Source: Borreliella afzelii
Lineage (GTDB): Bacteria; Spirochaetota; Spirochaetia; Borreliales; Borreliaceae
Assembly (NCBI RefSeq): GCF_014202295.1
Contig: NZ_JACHGM010000001.1
Location: forward strand, 186,001 to 250,000
Length of the DNA: 64,000 nucleotides
Direction of reading: 5' to 3'
The notes beneath the pieces are model-generated. The model saw only the letters and a list, made by a program, of their open reading frames with translations, ran no database searches and was not told the DNA's origin. The position numbers and the translations under genes were made by a program. Of the stretch, positions 56,108 through 64,000 are shown piece after piece (the first letter of the stretch is position 1; each line of letters opens with the position of its first letter).

Positions 56108-57973
56108 ATGCAAAATTTATTTTCAAAAAACTTGATTACTTTAAATTACAATGCAACTAGCAAAGAAGATGTAATTAGAAAAATGGCTAGCATGCTCAAT
56201 GAAAATGGATACTTAAATGACATGGAAGCATTCATAAAAGAAATTAAAAAAAGAGAAGAAATTAACGGGACAGGCATTGAAGAACATATAGCTATGCCTC
56301 ATGCAAAAGGTGATTTCATTAAAAAACACGGAATTGCTATTTTAAGAATTAATGGTAATGGATTTGATTTCAACTCTTCTGATCAAAAACTTTCAAAACT
56401 GTTTTTCATGATGGCTCTCCCCGAAGAAACTCCCAGCAACGCACACATAAAAGCTATATCATACCTAAGCAATACTTTTAGCAACAACTTGTTAAGACAT
56501 GAACTTATGAACACAAATAATGAAGATAGATTTTTAGAAATAATTATGAATAGTGGCAATATAAATGAATCTAGTAATTTAAGTACAAAAAAAGATTTCA
56601 TTCTTGCGGTAACAGCATGTCCTGTGGGAATAGCTCACACTTATATGGCAGCAGAAAGCCTGAAAAAAGCAGCTTTGGAATTAAACGTAAACATAAAAGT
56701 AGAAACAAATGGATCTAGTGGAACCGAAAATCCAATAACAGAAGAAGAAATAAAAAATGCAAAAGGAATCATTATCGCATCTGGGAAAACTATCAACAAA
56801 GAAAGATTTAGCGGAAAACCCTTAATCGAAGTAGGCGTAAAAGACGGCATACATAAAGCAAAAGAGCTTATTCAAACGATTCTTAAAAACGAAGCACAAA
56901 TTTATAAAAAAAGCGACATAAACACAACCGCCGAAAAACCTAAACAAACCCAAAAAATAGGAATCTACAAACACTTAATGAATGGAGTTTCATTTATGCT
57001 TCCATTTGTAGTTTCAGGAGGAATAATAATAGCAATATCGTTTATGTTTGGAATAAAAGCATTTGATATAAACGACCCAAGCTACAACAAAATAGCAGAT
57101 ATTCTGATGCAAATCGGCGGTGGAAGCGCATTTGCTTTAATGATCCCAATACTTGCTGGCTATATTTCATTTAGCATAGCAGAAAGACCGGGCCTTGCAC
57201 CTGGAATGATTACAGGATTAATGATGAACAACGGAAATGCAGGATTTCTAGGAGGCATCTTAGCGGGATTTATTTCAGGATACGTTACATTAATTGTAAA
57301 AAAAATATCTGACAAAATCATTCCCAGCAATTTCAGAGGAATAAATCCAGTATTAACTTATCCTTTTTTATCAGTCATAATTTCAGGAATTTTAATATAT
57401 GTAATGCTTAGTCCAATATCATTTATTAATAAATCAATAACAGATATACTAAATCAACTTAGCGGAACCAATATGGCAATACTTGGAGCTTTACTTGGAG
57501 GAATGATGGCAATAGATATGGGAGGACCTGTAAATAAAGCTGCATACGCATTTGGAATTGCAATGATAACTGCAAAAAATTATATTCCTCACGCAAGCAT
57601 AATGACAGGTGGAATTGTACCTCCTATAGGAATTGCCCTTGCTACAAGTTTATTTAAAAACAAATTTTCAAAAGAAGAAAGGGAATCCGGCAAAGTTTGC
57701 TATTTTTTAGGAGCATGCTTTATTACAGAAGGGGTAATTCCATTCGCAGCGTCAGATCCTTTAAAAGTAATACCTGCATGCATACTAGGCTCATCTGTAG
57801 GAGGATTTATTTCTGCACTTTTCAAAGTAGAAGTTATGGCACCGCATGGCGGGATATTTATTCTACCGATAGTAGTAAACCCATTAATGTGGATAATATC
57901 TATCTTAACAGGATCAATTATAACAGCTGTCTTAATAGGAATTTTTAAAAAAGAATATAATTCAAGAATATAA
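56108..57973 (+). CDS. fruA: Fructose-family PTS enzyme IIABC
   Basis: This 621-residue membrane protein imports a sugar as its 1-phosphate. The EIIA domain (about 1-145) keeps the phosphohistidine in GIEEHIAMPHAKG. The EIIB domain (about 160-260) has the phosphocysteine in AVTACPVGIAHTYMAAE. The EIIC membrane domain (about 290-620) has GVSFMLPFVVSGGIII, GGMMAIDMGGPVNKAAYAFG and ITEGVIPFAASDP. The reading frame allows a GTG three codons earlier, but that codon is the AAAGGTGA ribosome binding site, so the ATG at 56108 is used. The last codons lie in a palindromic terminator. Confidence 0.94.
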   Translation: MQNLFSKNLITLNYNATSKEDVIRKMASMLNENGYLNDMEAFIKEIKKREEINGTGIEEHIAMPHAKGDFIKKHGIAILRINGNGFDFNSSDQKLSKLFFMMALPEETPSNAHIKAISYLSNTFSNNLLRHELMNTNNEDRFLEIIMNSGNINESSNLSTKKDFILAVTACPVGIAHTYMAAESLKKAALELNVNIKVETNGSSGTENPITEEEIKNAKGIIIASGKTINKERFSGKPLIEVGVKDGIHKAKELIQTILKNEAQIYKKSDINTTAEKPKQTQKIGIYKHLMNGVSFMLPFVVSGGIIIAISFMFGIKAFDINDPSYNKIADILMQIGGGSAFALMIPILAGYISFSIAERPGLAPGMITGLMMNNGNAGFLGGILAGFISGYVTLIVKKISDKIIPSNFRGINPVLTYPFLSVIISGILIYVMLSPISFINKSITDILNQLSGTNMAILGALLGGMMAIDMGGPVNKAAYAFGIAMITAKNYIPHASIMTGGIVPPIGIALATSLFKNKFSKEERESGKVCYFLGACFITEGVIPFAASDPLKVIPACILGSSVGGFISALFKVEVMAPHGGIFILPIVVNPLMWIISILTGSIITAVLIGIFKKEYNSRI

Positions 57974-57994
57974 ACTTAAGTTTATATTCTTGAA
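57961..57994. terminator. 34-base perfect palindromic terminator at the fruA end
   Basis: The stretch is a perfect 34-base palindrome (17-base arms meeting at TT/AA), with the fruA stop TAA inside the left arm. It is followed by TTTCTGTC on the plus strand and lies 6 bases before the convergent lipoprotein gene stop. It would form a very long hairpin (loop of about four bases) and can stop transcription from both sides. Confidence 0.8.
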
Positions 57995-58000
57995 TTTCTG

Positions 58001-58726
58001 TCAATAAACTAATCTAAGTTTTATTGGTGTTTCAAGACTCAATCCTTTAAGCATGTCTATCTCAAACTTTAGTGTGTTTGAGTTAATCTGTTTAAATCCA
58101 AATTGTTCTTGAACATTTCTAGAAGTCTTAACTATAAGATTAAGTTTTGAATTGTCAATAAGTTCATTTGCTTTCGAAGTAAAATCTGATAAAAAATAAA
58201 CCAAAACATCTTTATATTCTTCAGTAGACATGGGAATCTCATCCGATGGCAAAAGAGCCGCAAGTGCATCACTAATATATTCTTTATTTTCATTAATATT
58301 CTTAGTAGCATTTTCCAAATTAATATTAAGCTCAATAATATTTTTACCATCTTTTTTTTCTATCTTAAACACAGACATATCAGATTTTTCCATATAATCA
58401 CCTAAAATTTTAATTAAATTATCAAACTTAACAACCAAATTAATAGAGTCTCCTTGGGTTTTAATACTCAAAAGCTTAAGTCCAAGCTTTTCCTCTCCAT
58501 TTTTAAAGTATTTTTTTATTTCATCTACAGGAAAAAGAGGCATATTTGCAATTTCTCCTCCCACTAAAGTTGTTAAGAGTTCTTTTCTAATTTTTTCAAA
58601 TTCTTTATTAACATTAATAAATATTGAAACAATACCGCTAATATCATCTTTTAACTCAATTTCAACATTAGAACTACAAGCAAAAAAAATAAACAATAAA
58701 CTCAAGTTGACAAAACACTTTCTCAT
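58001..58726 (-). CDS. Uncharacterised lipoprotein
   Basis: This 241-residue protein has a lipoprotein signal (MRKCFVNLSLLFIFFACSSN) with the lipobox FFAC and lipidated Cys17. The mature part is acidic/basic mixed and contains regions such as VKFDNLIKILGDYMEKSDM and LDMLKGLSLETPIKLRLVY-like endings (FEIDMLKGLSLETPIKL). I recognise no named family. GGGAG precedes the ATG at 58726. It is convergent with fruA, ending at a shared palindrome. It is divergent from the aminopeptidase gene, 84 bases away. Confidence 0.8.
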   Translation of the reverse strand: MRKCFVNLSLLFIFFACSSNVEIELKDDISGIVSIFINVNKEFEKIRKELLTTLVGGEIANMPLFPVDEIKKYFKNGEEKLGLKLLSIKTQGDSINLVVKFDNLIKILGDYMEKSDMSVFKIEKKDGKNIIELNINLENATKNINENKEYISDALAALLPSDEIPMSTEEYKDVLVYFLSDFTSKANELIDNSKLNLIVKTSRNVQEQFGFKQINSNTLKFEIDMLKGLSLETPIKLRLVY

Positions 58727-58810
58727 AACAAACTCCCAACTAATATACAGTTAAAAACTATTATAATAGAATATATAACTATAAAGCAATAAACTTAAAG
58801 GAGAACACCT

Positions 58811-60082
58811 ATGGTGCACGATAAAACACTAGAACCAAAATTTTTTCAAAATCTACTAGATAATAACCCTACCCCTTATCACTTAGTAAACTATATTGAA
58901 GAGAAATTAATAAATTATTTTAATGCACAACAATTAAAACTTGATGAAAAATGGAAAATTGAAACAGGATCGTATTACATAAAAAAAGAAGGAACTAGCC
59001 TTATTGCCTTTAATATTGATGTTGAAAAAAAATATGAACCGTTTCTAATAGCAAGCGCACACACAGATAGTCCGGGATTAAAATTAAAAATAGATGCAAC
59101 AGAAAAAAAAGGTGGGATGTTTTACAACCATATTGAAGTTTATGGTAGCCCAATAATTTCTACTTGGATTGACAGAGACTTAAGCTTAGCAGGAATTGTA
59201 TATTTCAAAAAAAATGAAAACATTAATTCAAAATTAATCAATATTGAAAACATAGGAATTATTCCAAACCTTGCAATCCATTTAAACCGACAAATTAACG
59301 AAGGATTTGGATATAATACTCATGACAATTTAACAGTAATCAACAGCACTAAAAAAACAATAAAAGAAAATATCTTAGAACAACTTGGAATAAAATATGA
59401 AAATTTTCTATCTTGTGATTTAATATTCACAGAATCACAACTCTCAAAAATAATAGGAACTGAAGGAGAATTTTTAGCTTCTAAAAATCTTGATAATAAA
59501 TCGGGATGCCATGCAATCATGAACTCTTATGTTCATACAAGTAATAATAAAAATAAAATAGCTGTATTTTTTGATAATGAAGAAGTAGGATCTTTAACAT
59601 CAAGGGGCGCTGATTCCAATTTTTTATCAGAAGTTTTAGAAAGAATCGATCTTGCCCTTAACTTAACCAGAGAAGAGCATTTAATAAAAACAAACAAATC
59701 ATTTAATATATCGATTGACAGCGTTCACGGAATTCATCCAGGATATGCATTCAAACATGATCCAAACTATCAAGCGACTCTAAGTAAAGGTGTAGTTGTA
59801 AAAAATAGCGCCAATTTTAGATATGCAACAACTTCAACGGGATTTGCAAAATTAAAAAACTTAGCTATTGAAAATAATATTAAAATTCAAGAAATAATAA
59901 TGAAAGCAAATGTTCCTTCAGGCACAACAATTGGTCCAATCTCAAATGCAAGAACAGGAATAGAAACTATTGACATTGGAACACCAATGTGGGCAATGCA
60001 CTCCCTACGAGAAACAGTATCAATAGCTGACCACATAGAAGCAATTAAATTGCTAAGGGCTTTCTTTGAAAAAGGAATTTAA
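58811..60082 (+). CDS. M18-family aminopeptidase
   Basis: This 423-residue zinc metalloaminopeptidase removes acidic or other N-terminal residues from peptides in the cytoplasm. Two-metal ligands and catalytic residues appear in order: ASAHTDSPGLKLK (His, Asp), NLDNKSGCHA, FDNEEVGSLTSRGADSNF (Glu-Glu), SIDSVHGIHPGYAFKHDPNY and GTPMWAMHSLRE (final His). The family runs from aspartyl aminopeptidase to yeast vacuolar aminopeptidase I, hence older labels. AAAGGAG lies 8 bases before the ATG. The RNase M5 gene starts 2 bases after its stop, so the two are coupled. Peptide use suits an organism that depends on imported peptides. Confidence 0.93.
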   Translation: MVHDKTLEPKFFQNLLDNNPTPYHLVNYIEEKLINYFNAQQLKLDEKWKIETGSYYIKKEGTSLIAFNIDVEKKYEPFLIASAHTDSPGLKLKIDATEKKGGMFYNHIEVYGSPIISTWIDRDLSLAGIVYFKKNENINSKLINIENIGIIPNLAIHLNRQINEGFGYNTHDNLTVINSTKKTIKENILEQLGIKYENFLSCDLIFTESQLSKIIGTEGEFLASKNLDNKSGCHAIMNSYVHTSNNKNKIAVFFDNEEVGSLTSRGADSNFLSEVLERIDLALNLTREEHLIKTNKSFNISIDSVHGIHPGYAFKHDPNYQATLSKGVVVKNSANFRYATTSTGFAKLKNLAIENNIKIQEIIMKANVPSGTTIGPISNARTGIETIDIGTPMWAMHSLRETVSIADHIEAIKLLRAFFEKGI

Positions 60083-60084
60083 AA

Positions 60085-60630
60085 TTGGAAAAAATAAAAG
60101 AAATAATTGTAGTTGAAGGAAAAGATGATCTTAAAAGAATAAAAGAATCTTTTGACTGCACAGTAATAGAAACAAAAGGATTTGCTTTAAAAACCGAAAC
60201 TATTAAATTACTAAAAAAAGCCTTGAAATACAAAGGAATAATAATCTTAACAGATAGCGATAAATCTGGAAATATTATTAGACAAAAAATAATCAAATAT
60301 CTAGGAGAAAATAATAAAATCAAACATGCGTATCTTAATACTAAAGATACTGAAGTTGAATCAGTAAATAAAACAGAAATAATAAAAATACTTAAAAAAG
60401 TTGGAACTTTGTCTAAAGATAATCAAAAAAATTTATTAACACTAAGCGATTTGTTAGAACTTGGCATAATAGGAGAAAACTCAAAAAAAAATAGACAAAA
60501 AATACAAAAGCAGCTTTGCTTGGGACATGGAAATAATAAAAAACTCTTAGAAAGACTTAATTACTTTAAAATAACAAAAATAGAGCTAAAAAAACAATTA
60601 GCTTTAATTAACTCCCCCAGAAGGACTTGA
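60085..60630 (+). CDS. rnmV: Ribonuclease M5
   Basis: This 181-residue Toprim-domain ribonuclease matures 5S rRNA. The Toprim signature runs from IIVVEGKDDLKRIK (residues 6-19, catalytic Glu) to IIILTDSDKSGNIIRQKI (DxD-type). The C-terminal half (KNRQKIQKQLCLGHGNNKKL) matches RnmV. Translation begins at TTG 60085, with AAAGGA about 8 bases upstream at the end of the aminopeptidase gene. Its last six codons and stop lie within the tRNA-Asn gene on the other strand (60612-60630), a 19-base antisense overlap. Confidence 0.9.
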   Translation: MEKIKEIIVVEGKDDLKRIKESFDCTVIETKGFALKTETIKLLKKALKYKGIIILTDSDKSGNIIRQKIIKYLGENNKIKHAYLNTKDTEVESVNKTEIIKILKKVGTLSKDNQKNLLTLSDLLELGIIGENSKKNRQKIQKQLCLGHGNNKKLLERLNYFKITKIELKKQLALINSPRRT

Positions 60631-60683
60631 ACCTCCGACCTAGTGGTTAACAGCCACCCGCTCTACCACTGAGCTATAGGGGA
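60612..60683 (-). tRNA. tRNA-Asn (GTT)
   Basis: Reading the minus strand, this 72-base gene has acceptor stem TCCCCTA/TGGGGGA (one T-G pair) and discriminator G. The D arm contains GCTCAGTGGTAGAGC. The anticodon stem GGTGG/CCACT encloses loop CTGTTAA with anticodon GTT for asparagine, and the T arm contains GGAGGTTCAAGTCC. CCA is not encoded. Its 3' end is overlapped by the tail of rnmV on the plus strand. Confidence 0.96.
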
Positions 60684-60698
60684 ATGAACACTAAAAGT

Positions 60699-60727
60699 AT
60701 TATCTTAAATTTAAAAATTTTTGTCAA
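60699..60727 (-). promoter_or_regulatory. tRNA-Asn promoter overlapping the amidase stop
   Basis: On the minus strand TTGACA (60722-60727) and GATAAT (60699-60704) are spaced by exactly 17 bases. The -35 box contains the TGA stop of the LysM amidase gene. Transcription would start near 60692, about 9 bases before the mature tRNA. Confidence 0.8.
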
Positions 60728-62820
60728 TTATTTTCTAATATTTTTAAAATCCCATTAGCAAGAATTTTGGAATCTTGATCTCTAAGCTTAGAAGATCTAA
60801 TAGACCAAGCTTCTTCTGGAAATGCTAAATTTCTAACTTCTATTAAAAGCTTAGTCATTACTACATTGTTTCTTAAAACATGGAGATTTTGACCCTTAAT
60901 ATAAAAACTTCTTTTCATTCCTTCTGTAATTTTTTCTGCTACAGACTTTGAATGAATATCATATTTTTTTTCGTCATCTTTTTGATAATAAAACCCCATA
61001 CTCTTAGGTGCTCCAACACTATTATCTGCATGCAAACTAAAAAAGGCTATATCCTTATCTTTAATATGTTTATATTTACTAACAATGTTTTTAACAACAA
61101 CCAATCTTTTTTTAAGGCCTGATGGAGTACCGTTTATCCAGGAATCAACAGTATCATTTTTATTTAGATCATAATCATTGTAAACCTCATTTTTAACATT
61201 AACAAAAGTATTGTTAGCAAAAACACTATTCCTAATCAAATGATCGGGGGCCAAAATAGTAAGTTCGACATTAGCACCCTCTTCTTTAAGGTATACATAA
61301 AGCCTTAAGGCAATATCATACACATATTCATCTTCAACAACAAAAACTTCGTTTCCAAGACCATCTCTAGATTTAACAATAGCTCCAGGATCAAGGCCTC
61401 CGTGACCAGGATCAAGAATTATTAACTTATCTTTAAGTCTTGATCCTTTATTAAACCTAGAATTTACCAACTTTTCAAAACTTTTGAAAAGTTGAGTTGC
61501 CTTTTTATAGGAATTTAAAGGAGAATGCCAATCTTCTGAATAAAACTCACTTGGCTGACTTATCTTTTTTGGTCTATACCAATAATAGAAATCACCAACA
61601 ACCTCAAATATTGGTATTTTGGAGTCTAAAATAACCAAAGAGCTAATATCAAAAAGATCTTGATTGGTAGTAATTCTAAAAGTATTTAAATTTAGCTTTT
61701 TGTTTTTACTTGAGGGAAGATTAACTATTGTTTTAACTTCATTAGAAGAATTAGAGCTAGAATCAACTTTATTTTTAATATATAAATCGTTTTTAGATTT
61801 AGCTATAGAAGAATCAAATAAAAGTTTTTTATCAAAAATTTTCAATTTTTGATCGTACATAATATTATTGCTACTTAAATTATTCCAATTTTTAAGATCC
61901 TCAATTAAAACGCCGTAATGTCTAGCAATACTATACAAAGTCTCCCCTACAGCAACTGAATGATAGATAAACTGATTATCTGTTTTTTTTTCAATTTTTA
62001 AATCTTCCTCAACAGACTTTTCTAAATCATCATTTACAATCTTTAAAACATTTAGCAATGAACCTGCTTTAAGATTAACAGCACGATTACCATTAAGAGT
62101 TACAAGATCCTTAGCAGTAACACCATAAATATAAGCTATTCTACCAAGGGTTTCTCCTTTTTTAACATAATGAAAATCAATATTCTTAGTAGCTCTCTTT
62201 AAAAAAAGCTGTTGACCAATCTTTAATTTATCATCATTAAGAAAATTAAATTTTAAAATATCCTTAGAACTAATATCAAAATCTTGAGAAAGTTTTGAAA
62301 GTGAATCGCCTTTCTTAACTACATAGGGCTTTAAAAAATCAGGCTCAGTTAACACAAGCTCCATTCCAACTTTAAGATCTTTAGATCGCAAATTATTCCA
62401 AGCTATTATCTCTTCTTGGCTTAGCCCAACAAGCTTTGAAACACTCTCAATAGTGTCACCCTCTTTTACAGTGTAAAGAATTACCCCCTTCTTAATAGAT
62501 TCTAGCGAATTAAGAGAATGATTGACCTTATGAGTAATATTTGGATCTAAACTAGAATCACTTGGAATAATTAATATTTGCCCTACTCTAATATTGTCAG
62601 CATTAAGTTTATTAATCCTTTTAAGATCGTTTACTTTAGCTTTATACTTAATTGCAATTGAAAAAAGAGTATCTCCTTTGCCAACCTTATACTCAAAATC
62701 AGCATTAAGATTAGCAGGACTTATTATTAAAAAATAAAATAATATAATAAGTTTTATAATTTGCAAAACATAAAACGTTTTACTTTTCCTTAATGCCAGT
62801 ATTTTGAACAATGTAGTCAT
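60724..62820 (-). CDS. N-acetylmuramoyl-L-alanine amidase with five LysM repeats
   Basis: This 698-residue exported protein binds and cuts peptidoglycan. After a hydrophobic signal or anchor (LQIIKLIILFYFLIISPANL) come five LysM repeats: YKVGKGDTLFSIAIKY, YTVKEGDTIESVSKLV, YVVKKGDSLSKLSQDF, HYVKKGETLGRIAYIY and HSVAVGETLYSIARHY. A Ser/Asn-rich linker follows. The Amidase_3 domain comes last: zinc His in ILDPGHGGLDPGA, zinc Glu in VVEDEYVYDIAL, zinc His in FFSLHADNSVG and catalytic Glu in LLIEVRNLAFP. The ATG at 62820 lies within the previous gene's end (41-base overlap), with a weak GGA site. It is probably involved in wall turnover or cell separation. Confidence 0.9.
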   Translation of the reverse strand: MTTLFKILALRKSKTFYVLQIIKLIILFYFLIISPANLNADFEYKVGKGDTLFSIAIKYKAKVNDLKRINKLNADNIRVGQILIIPSDSSLDPNITHKVNHSLNSLESIKKGVILYTVKEGDTIESVSKLVGLSQEEIIAWNNLRSKDLKVGMELVLTEPDFLKPYVVKKGDSLSKLSQDFDISSKDILKFNFLNDDKLKIGQQLFLKRATKNIDFHYVKKGETLGRIAYIYGVTAKDLVTLNGNRAVNLKAGSLLNVLKIVNDDLEKSVEEDLKIEKKTDNQFIYHSVAVGETLYSIARHYGVLIEDLKNWNNLSSNNIMYDQKLKIFDKKLLFDSSIAKSKNDLYIKNKVDSSSNSSNEVKTIVNLPSSKNKKLNLNTFRITTNQDLFDISSLVILDSKIPIFEVVGDFYYWYRPKKISQPSEFYSEDWHSPLNSYKKATQLFKSFEKLVNSRFNKGSRLKDKLIILDPGHGGLDPGAIVKSRDGLGNEVFVVEDEYVYDIALRLYVYLKEEGANVELTILAPDHLIRNSVFANNTFVNVKNEVYNDYDLNKNDTVDSWINGTPSGLKKRLVVVKNIVSKYKHIKDKDIAFFSLHADNSVGAPKSMGFYYQKDDEKKYDIHSKSVAEKITEGMKRSFYIKGQNLHVLRNNVVMTKLLIEVRNLAFPEEAWSIRSSKLRDQDSKILANGILKILENN

Positions 62821-63742
62821 AAATTATCCAATAATAATCATATTTTTTGAAGAAAAAAGTATATCTTTTGGAAATATAAAAATGCCCATCGTCAAAATAT
62901 AAATCAGCAATCACCTTGCCTGCAGTATCAGAATAACTTGTCTCAATAATAGAAAATTCATTTGGCGCTTTTGAAATATCTGAATTATTAGAATTCCACA
63001 AATATTCCTTATACTCTTCAACTACATTTTTATTAGGAACAGATGATAACTTTTGTTTATAAAGGTATGCCTTGCCTTTATCATTTAATAACAATCCTTC
63101 AATATCAAGATATAAAAAGAATTTTTCTTTTTTTCCAAGCTGCAACGCCTTTAATAAATATTTAACAATCTCATCAGGAGACAGTTTTTTCTTTTTCAAG
63201 ACATCTTGAATATCCTGATTTTCAGACAAATTAACAAGATCTATACTTCCTGGATTTTCATCAAAACTATCATTTAAAAAAAGCGTAATAATATTGGATT
63301 CTTTCTTCTTAGATGGATCTGAAATGTCTGGGAAAAAAATACCCTTAACAAAATAAACTCCATCTTTACTAAACTTAACAAATTGATTTAAGTTAATAAC
63401 TACAGAAAACTTTTCATTAGGTCTCAAGCTCATATTTCTAACAGGAATAGCAACATTTTTAGATCTCCTTTTAACATATTCAATAGGTCTTTTAACTTTA
63501 ATATTGGTGGTATCAGTAACATCAAAATCAAAACCAAAAGAATTAATATCACCTATTTCTAAAGTTAAAACACTGTCAGATGAATTACTAAGAGAAACTT
63601 CAATAAAAACATTACTATTGACACGATAAATAGATTGATTAAAAAACTTGATTTTAAAATCAAGGCCCTTGTAATCCTCAGCAAACAAAACAAAAGAAAT
63701 ATTCGTAAAAAAGATACAAAAAAGCAATTTTCTAATTTTCAT
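62780..63742 (-). CDS. Uncharacterised exported protein upstream of the LysM amidase
   Basis: This 320-residue protein has a signal peptide (MKIRKLLFCIFFTNISFVLF, cleavage near Ala-Glu at about residue 22). The first part of the mature protein looks like a beta-sandwich (NVFIEVSLSNSSDSVLTLE, then RPNEKFSVVINLNQFVKF). A helical stretch near SPDEIVKYLLKALQLGKKEK follows, and then a strand-rich tail. I recognise no family; the sandwich part resembles intracellular proteinase-inhibitor-like or transthyretin-like folds only loosely. GAGGGGAG lies before the ATG at 63742. It overlaps the amidase gene by 41 bases, implying a shared cell-wall context. Confidence 0.78.
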   Translation of the reverse strand: MKIRKLLFCIFFTNISFVLFAEDYKGLDFKIKFFNQSIYRVNSNVFIEVSLSNSSDSVLTLEIGDINSFGFDFDVTDTTNIKVKRPIEYVKRRSKNVAIPVRNMSLRPNEKFSVVINLNQFVKFSKDGVYFVKGIFFPDISDPSKKKESNIITLFLNDSFDENPGSIDLVNLSENQDIQDVLKKKKLSPDEIVKYLLKALQLGKKEKFFLYLDIEGLLLNDKGKAYLYKQKLSSVPNKNVVEEYKEYLWNSNNSDISKAPNEFSIIETSYSDTAGKVIADLYFDDGHFYISKRYTFFFKKYDYYWIIYDYIVQNTGIKEK

Positions 63743-63838
63743 AAGCTCCCCTCAAAACCTAACCACATTATATATAAAGAAAGTAATAATACCTATAGTA
63801 TATTATTATACTAAATTAATTAAACAAAAAGGTAAAAA

Positions 63839-64000
63839 ATGAATATAGATGAAGAACTAACAACAATATTACAAAATAATTCCAATTTAAAAAAAATGAA
63901 AGAATATTTAGAACAAAATACATTTTTTTCATTAACAGGATATGAAGGATTTTTCAAAGCTTTTTTAATTAAAAAAATCAAAGAATATAGTAAAACCGGA
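63839..64000 (+). CDS. mfd: Transcription-repair coupling factor Mfd, N-terminus only (3' end outside window)
   Basis: An ATG at 63839 opens a frame that stays open for 54 codons to the window edge. The product contains TFFSLTGYEGFFKAFLIKK, which matches the start of Mfd, where an early F-x-G-Leu/Tyr segment precedes the UvrB-like domain. AAGG lies 6 bases upstream. The identification leans on gene order (B31 BB_0623 is mfd) because no helicase motif is within the window. It is divergent from the exported-protein gene by 96 bases. Confidence 0.6.
   Translation, partial: MNIDEELTTILQNNSNLKKMKEYLEQNTFFSLTGYEGFFKAFLIKKIKEYSKTG

Overview
The window is AT-rich bacterial core chromosome (roughly 70% or more A+T by eye) from a spirochaete of the Lyme disease group (Borrelia/Borreliella burgdorferi sensu lato). 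The evidence is gene order as well as single genes: a flaA-cheA2-cheW3-cheX-cheY3 motility operon, an archaeal-type class I lysyl-tRNA synthetase, a Fur-family BosR beside a secreted lipase-like protein, recC-recB-recD, potABCD, and groEL without groES. From memory this matches B. burgdorferi B31 loci BB_0678 down to BB_0623 in reverse numerical order; I could not check this against a database. I see no insertion sequence, prophage, CRISPR array, rRNA or plasmid-like gene family.

Layout. 1-2591 (minus): permease fragment and ATPase of a sugar/nucleoside-type ABC transporter. 2834-5899 (plus): four overlapping genes, a HAD phosphatase followed by three poorly known genes, one a predicted voltage-sensor-like membrane protein with a HAMP-like tail. 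5948-14601 (minus): glycosyltransferase-like protein, N-acetylmuramoyl-L-alanine amidase, GerMN-like protein, then flaA and the chemotaxis genes. 14677-16587: lipoprotein, DUF192 protein and two small proteins. 16694-22910: era, lysS, gpmA, rpiA, a HemW-like protein that has lost its cluster cysteines, and a zinc-finger-less DnaJ. 22907-29112 (minus): an unknown gene, secF, secD, yajC, a small unknown gene and groEL. 29303-32598 (plus): orphan gene, bosR and a lipase-like hydrolase. 32624-34908 (minus): nanE and a glucose-family PTS permease. 35085-39716 (plus): RbgA-type GTPase and potABCD. 39762-44297 (minus): two NhaC antiporters and zwf. 44430-54576 (plus): pncB, recC, recB, recD and tRNA-Asp. 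54729-57973: small secreted Cys-rich protein, fruK (minus) and fruA (plus). 58001-64000: lipoprotein, M18 aminopeptidase, RNase M5, tRNA-Asn, five-LysM amidase, a secreted protein and the first 54 codons of mfd.

The genes fit a host-dependent, fermentative, motile spirochaete. PTS sugar uptake (ptsG, fruA/fruK) feeds glycolysis (gpmA) and the pentose phosphate branch (zwf, rpiA). Polyamines, nucleosides or sugars and nicotinate are scavenged (pot, mglA, pncB). Na+/H+ antiporters handle ions. Sec accessory proteins, GroEL and DnaJ support export and folding. Two amidases and a GerMN-like protein act on the cell wall. RecBCD repairs double-strand breaks.

Intergenic space is small; the largest gene-free stretch is about 300 bases (42561-42860). 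Several start codons were moved from the longest reading frame using ribosome binding sites. The most notable observations are a likely AUU start codon for nanE, the cysteine-less HemW-like protein, the voltage-sensor/HAMP-like membrane protein, a strong hairpin between flaA and cheA2, candidate leaderless mRNAs, and tRNA promoters nested in the ends of neighbouring genes. This is well-conserved core chromosome: I found small-scale oddities, not a wholly new multi-gene system.
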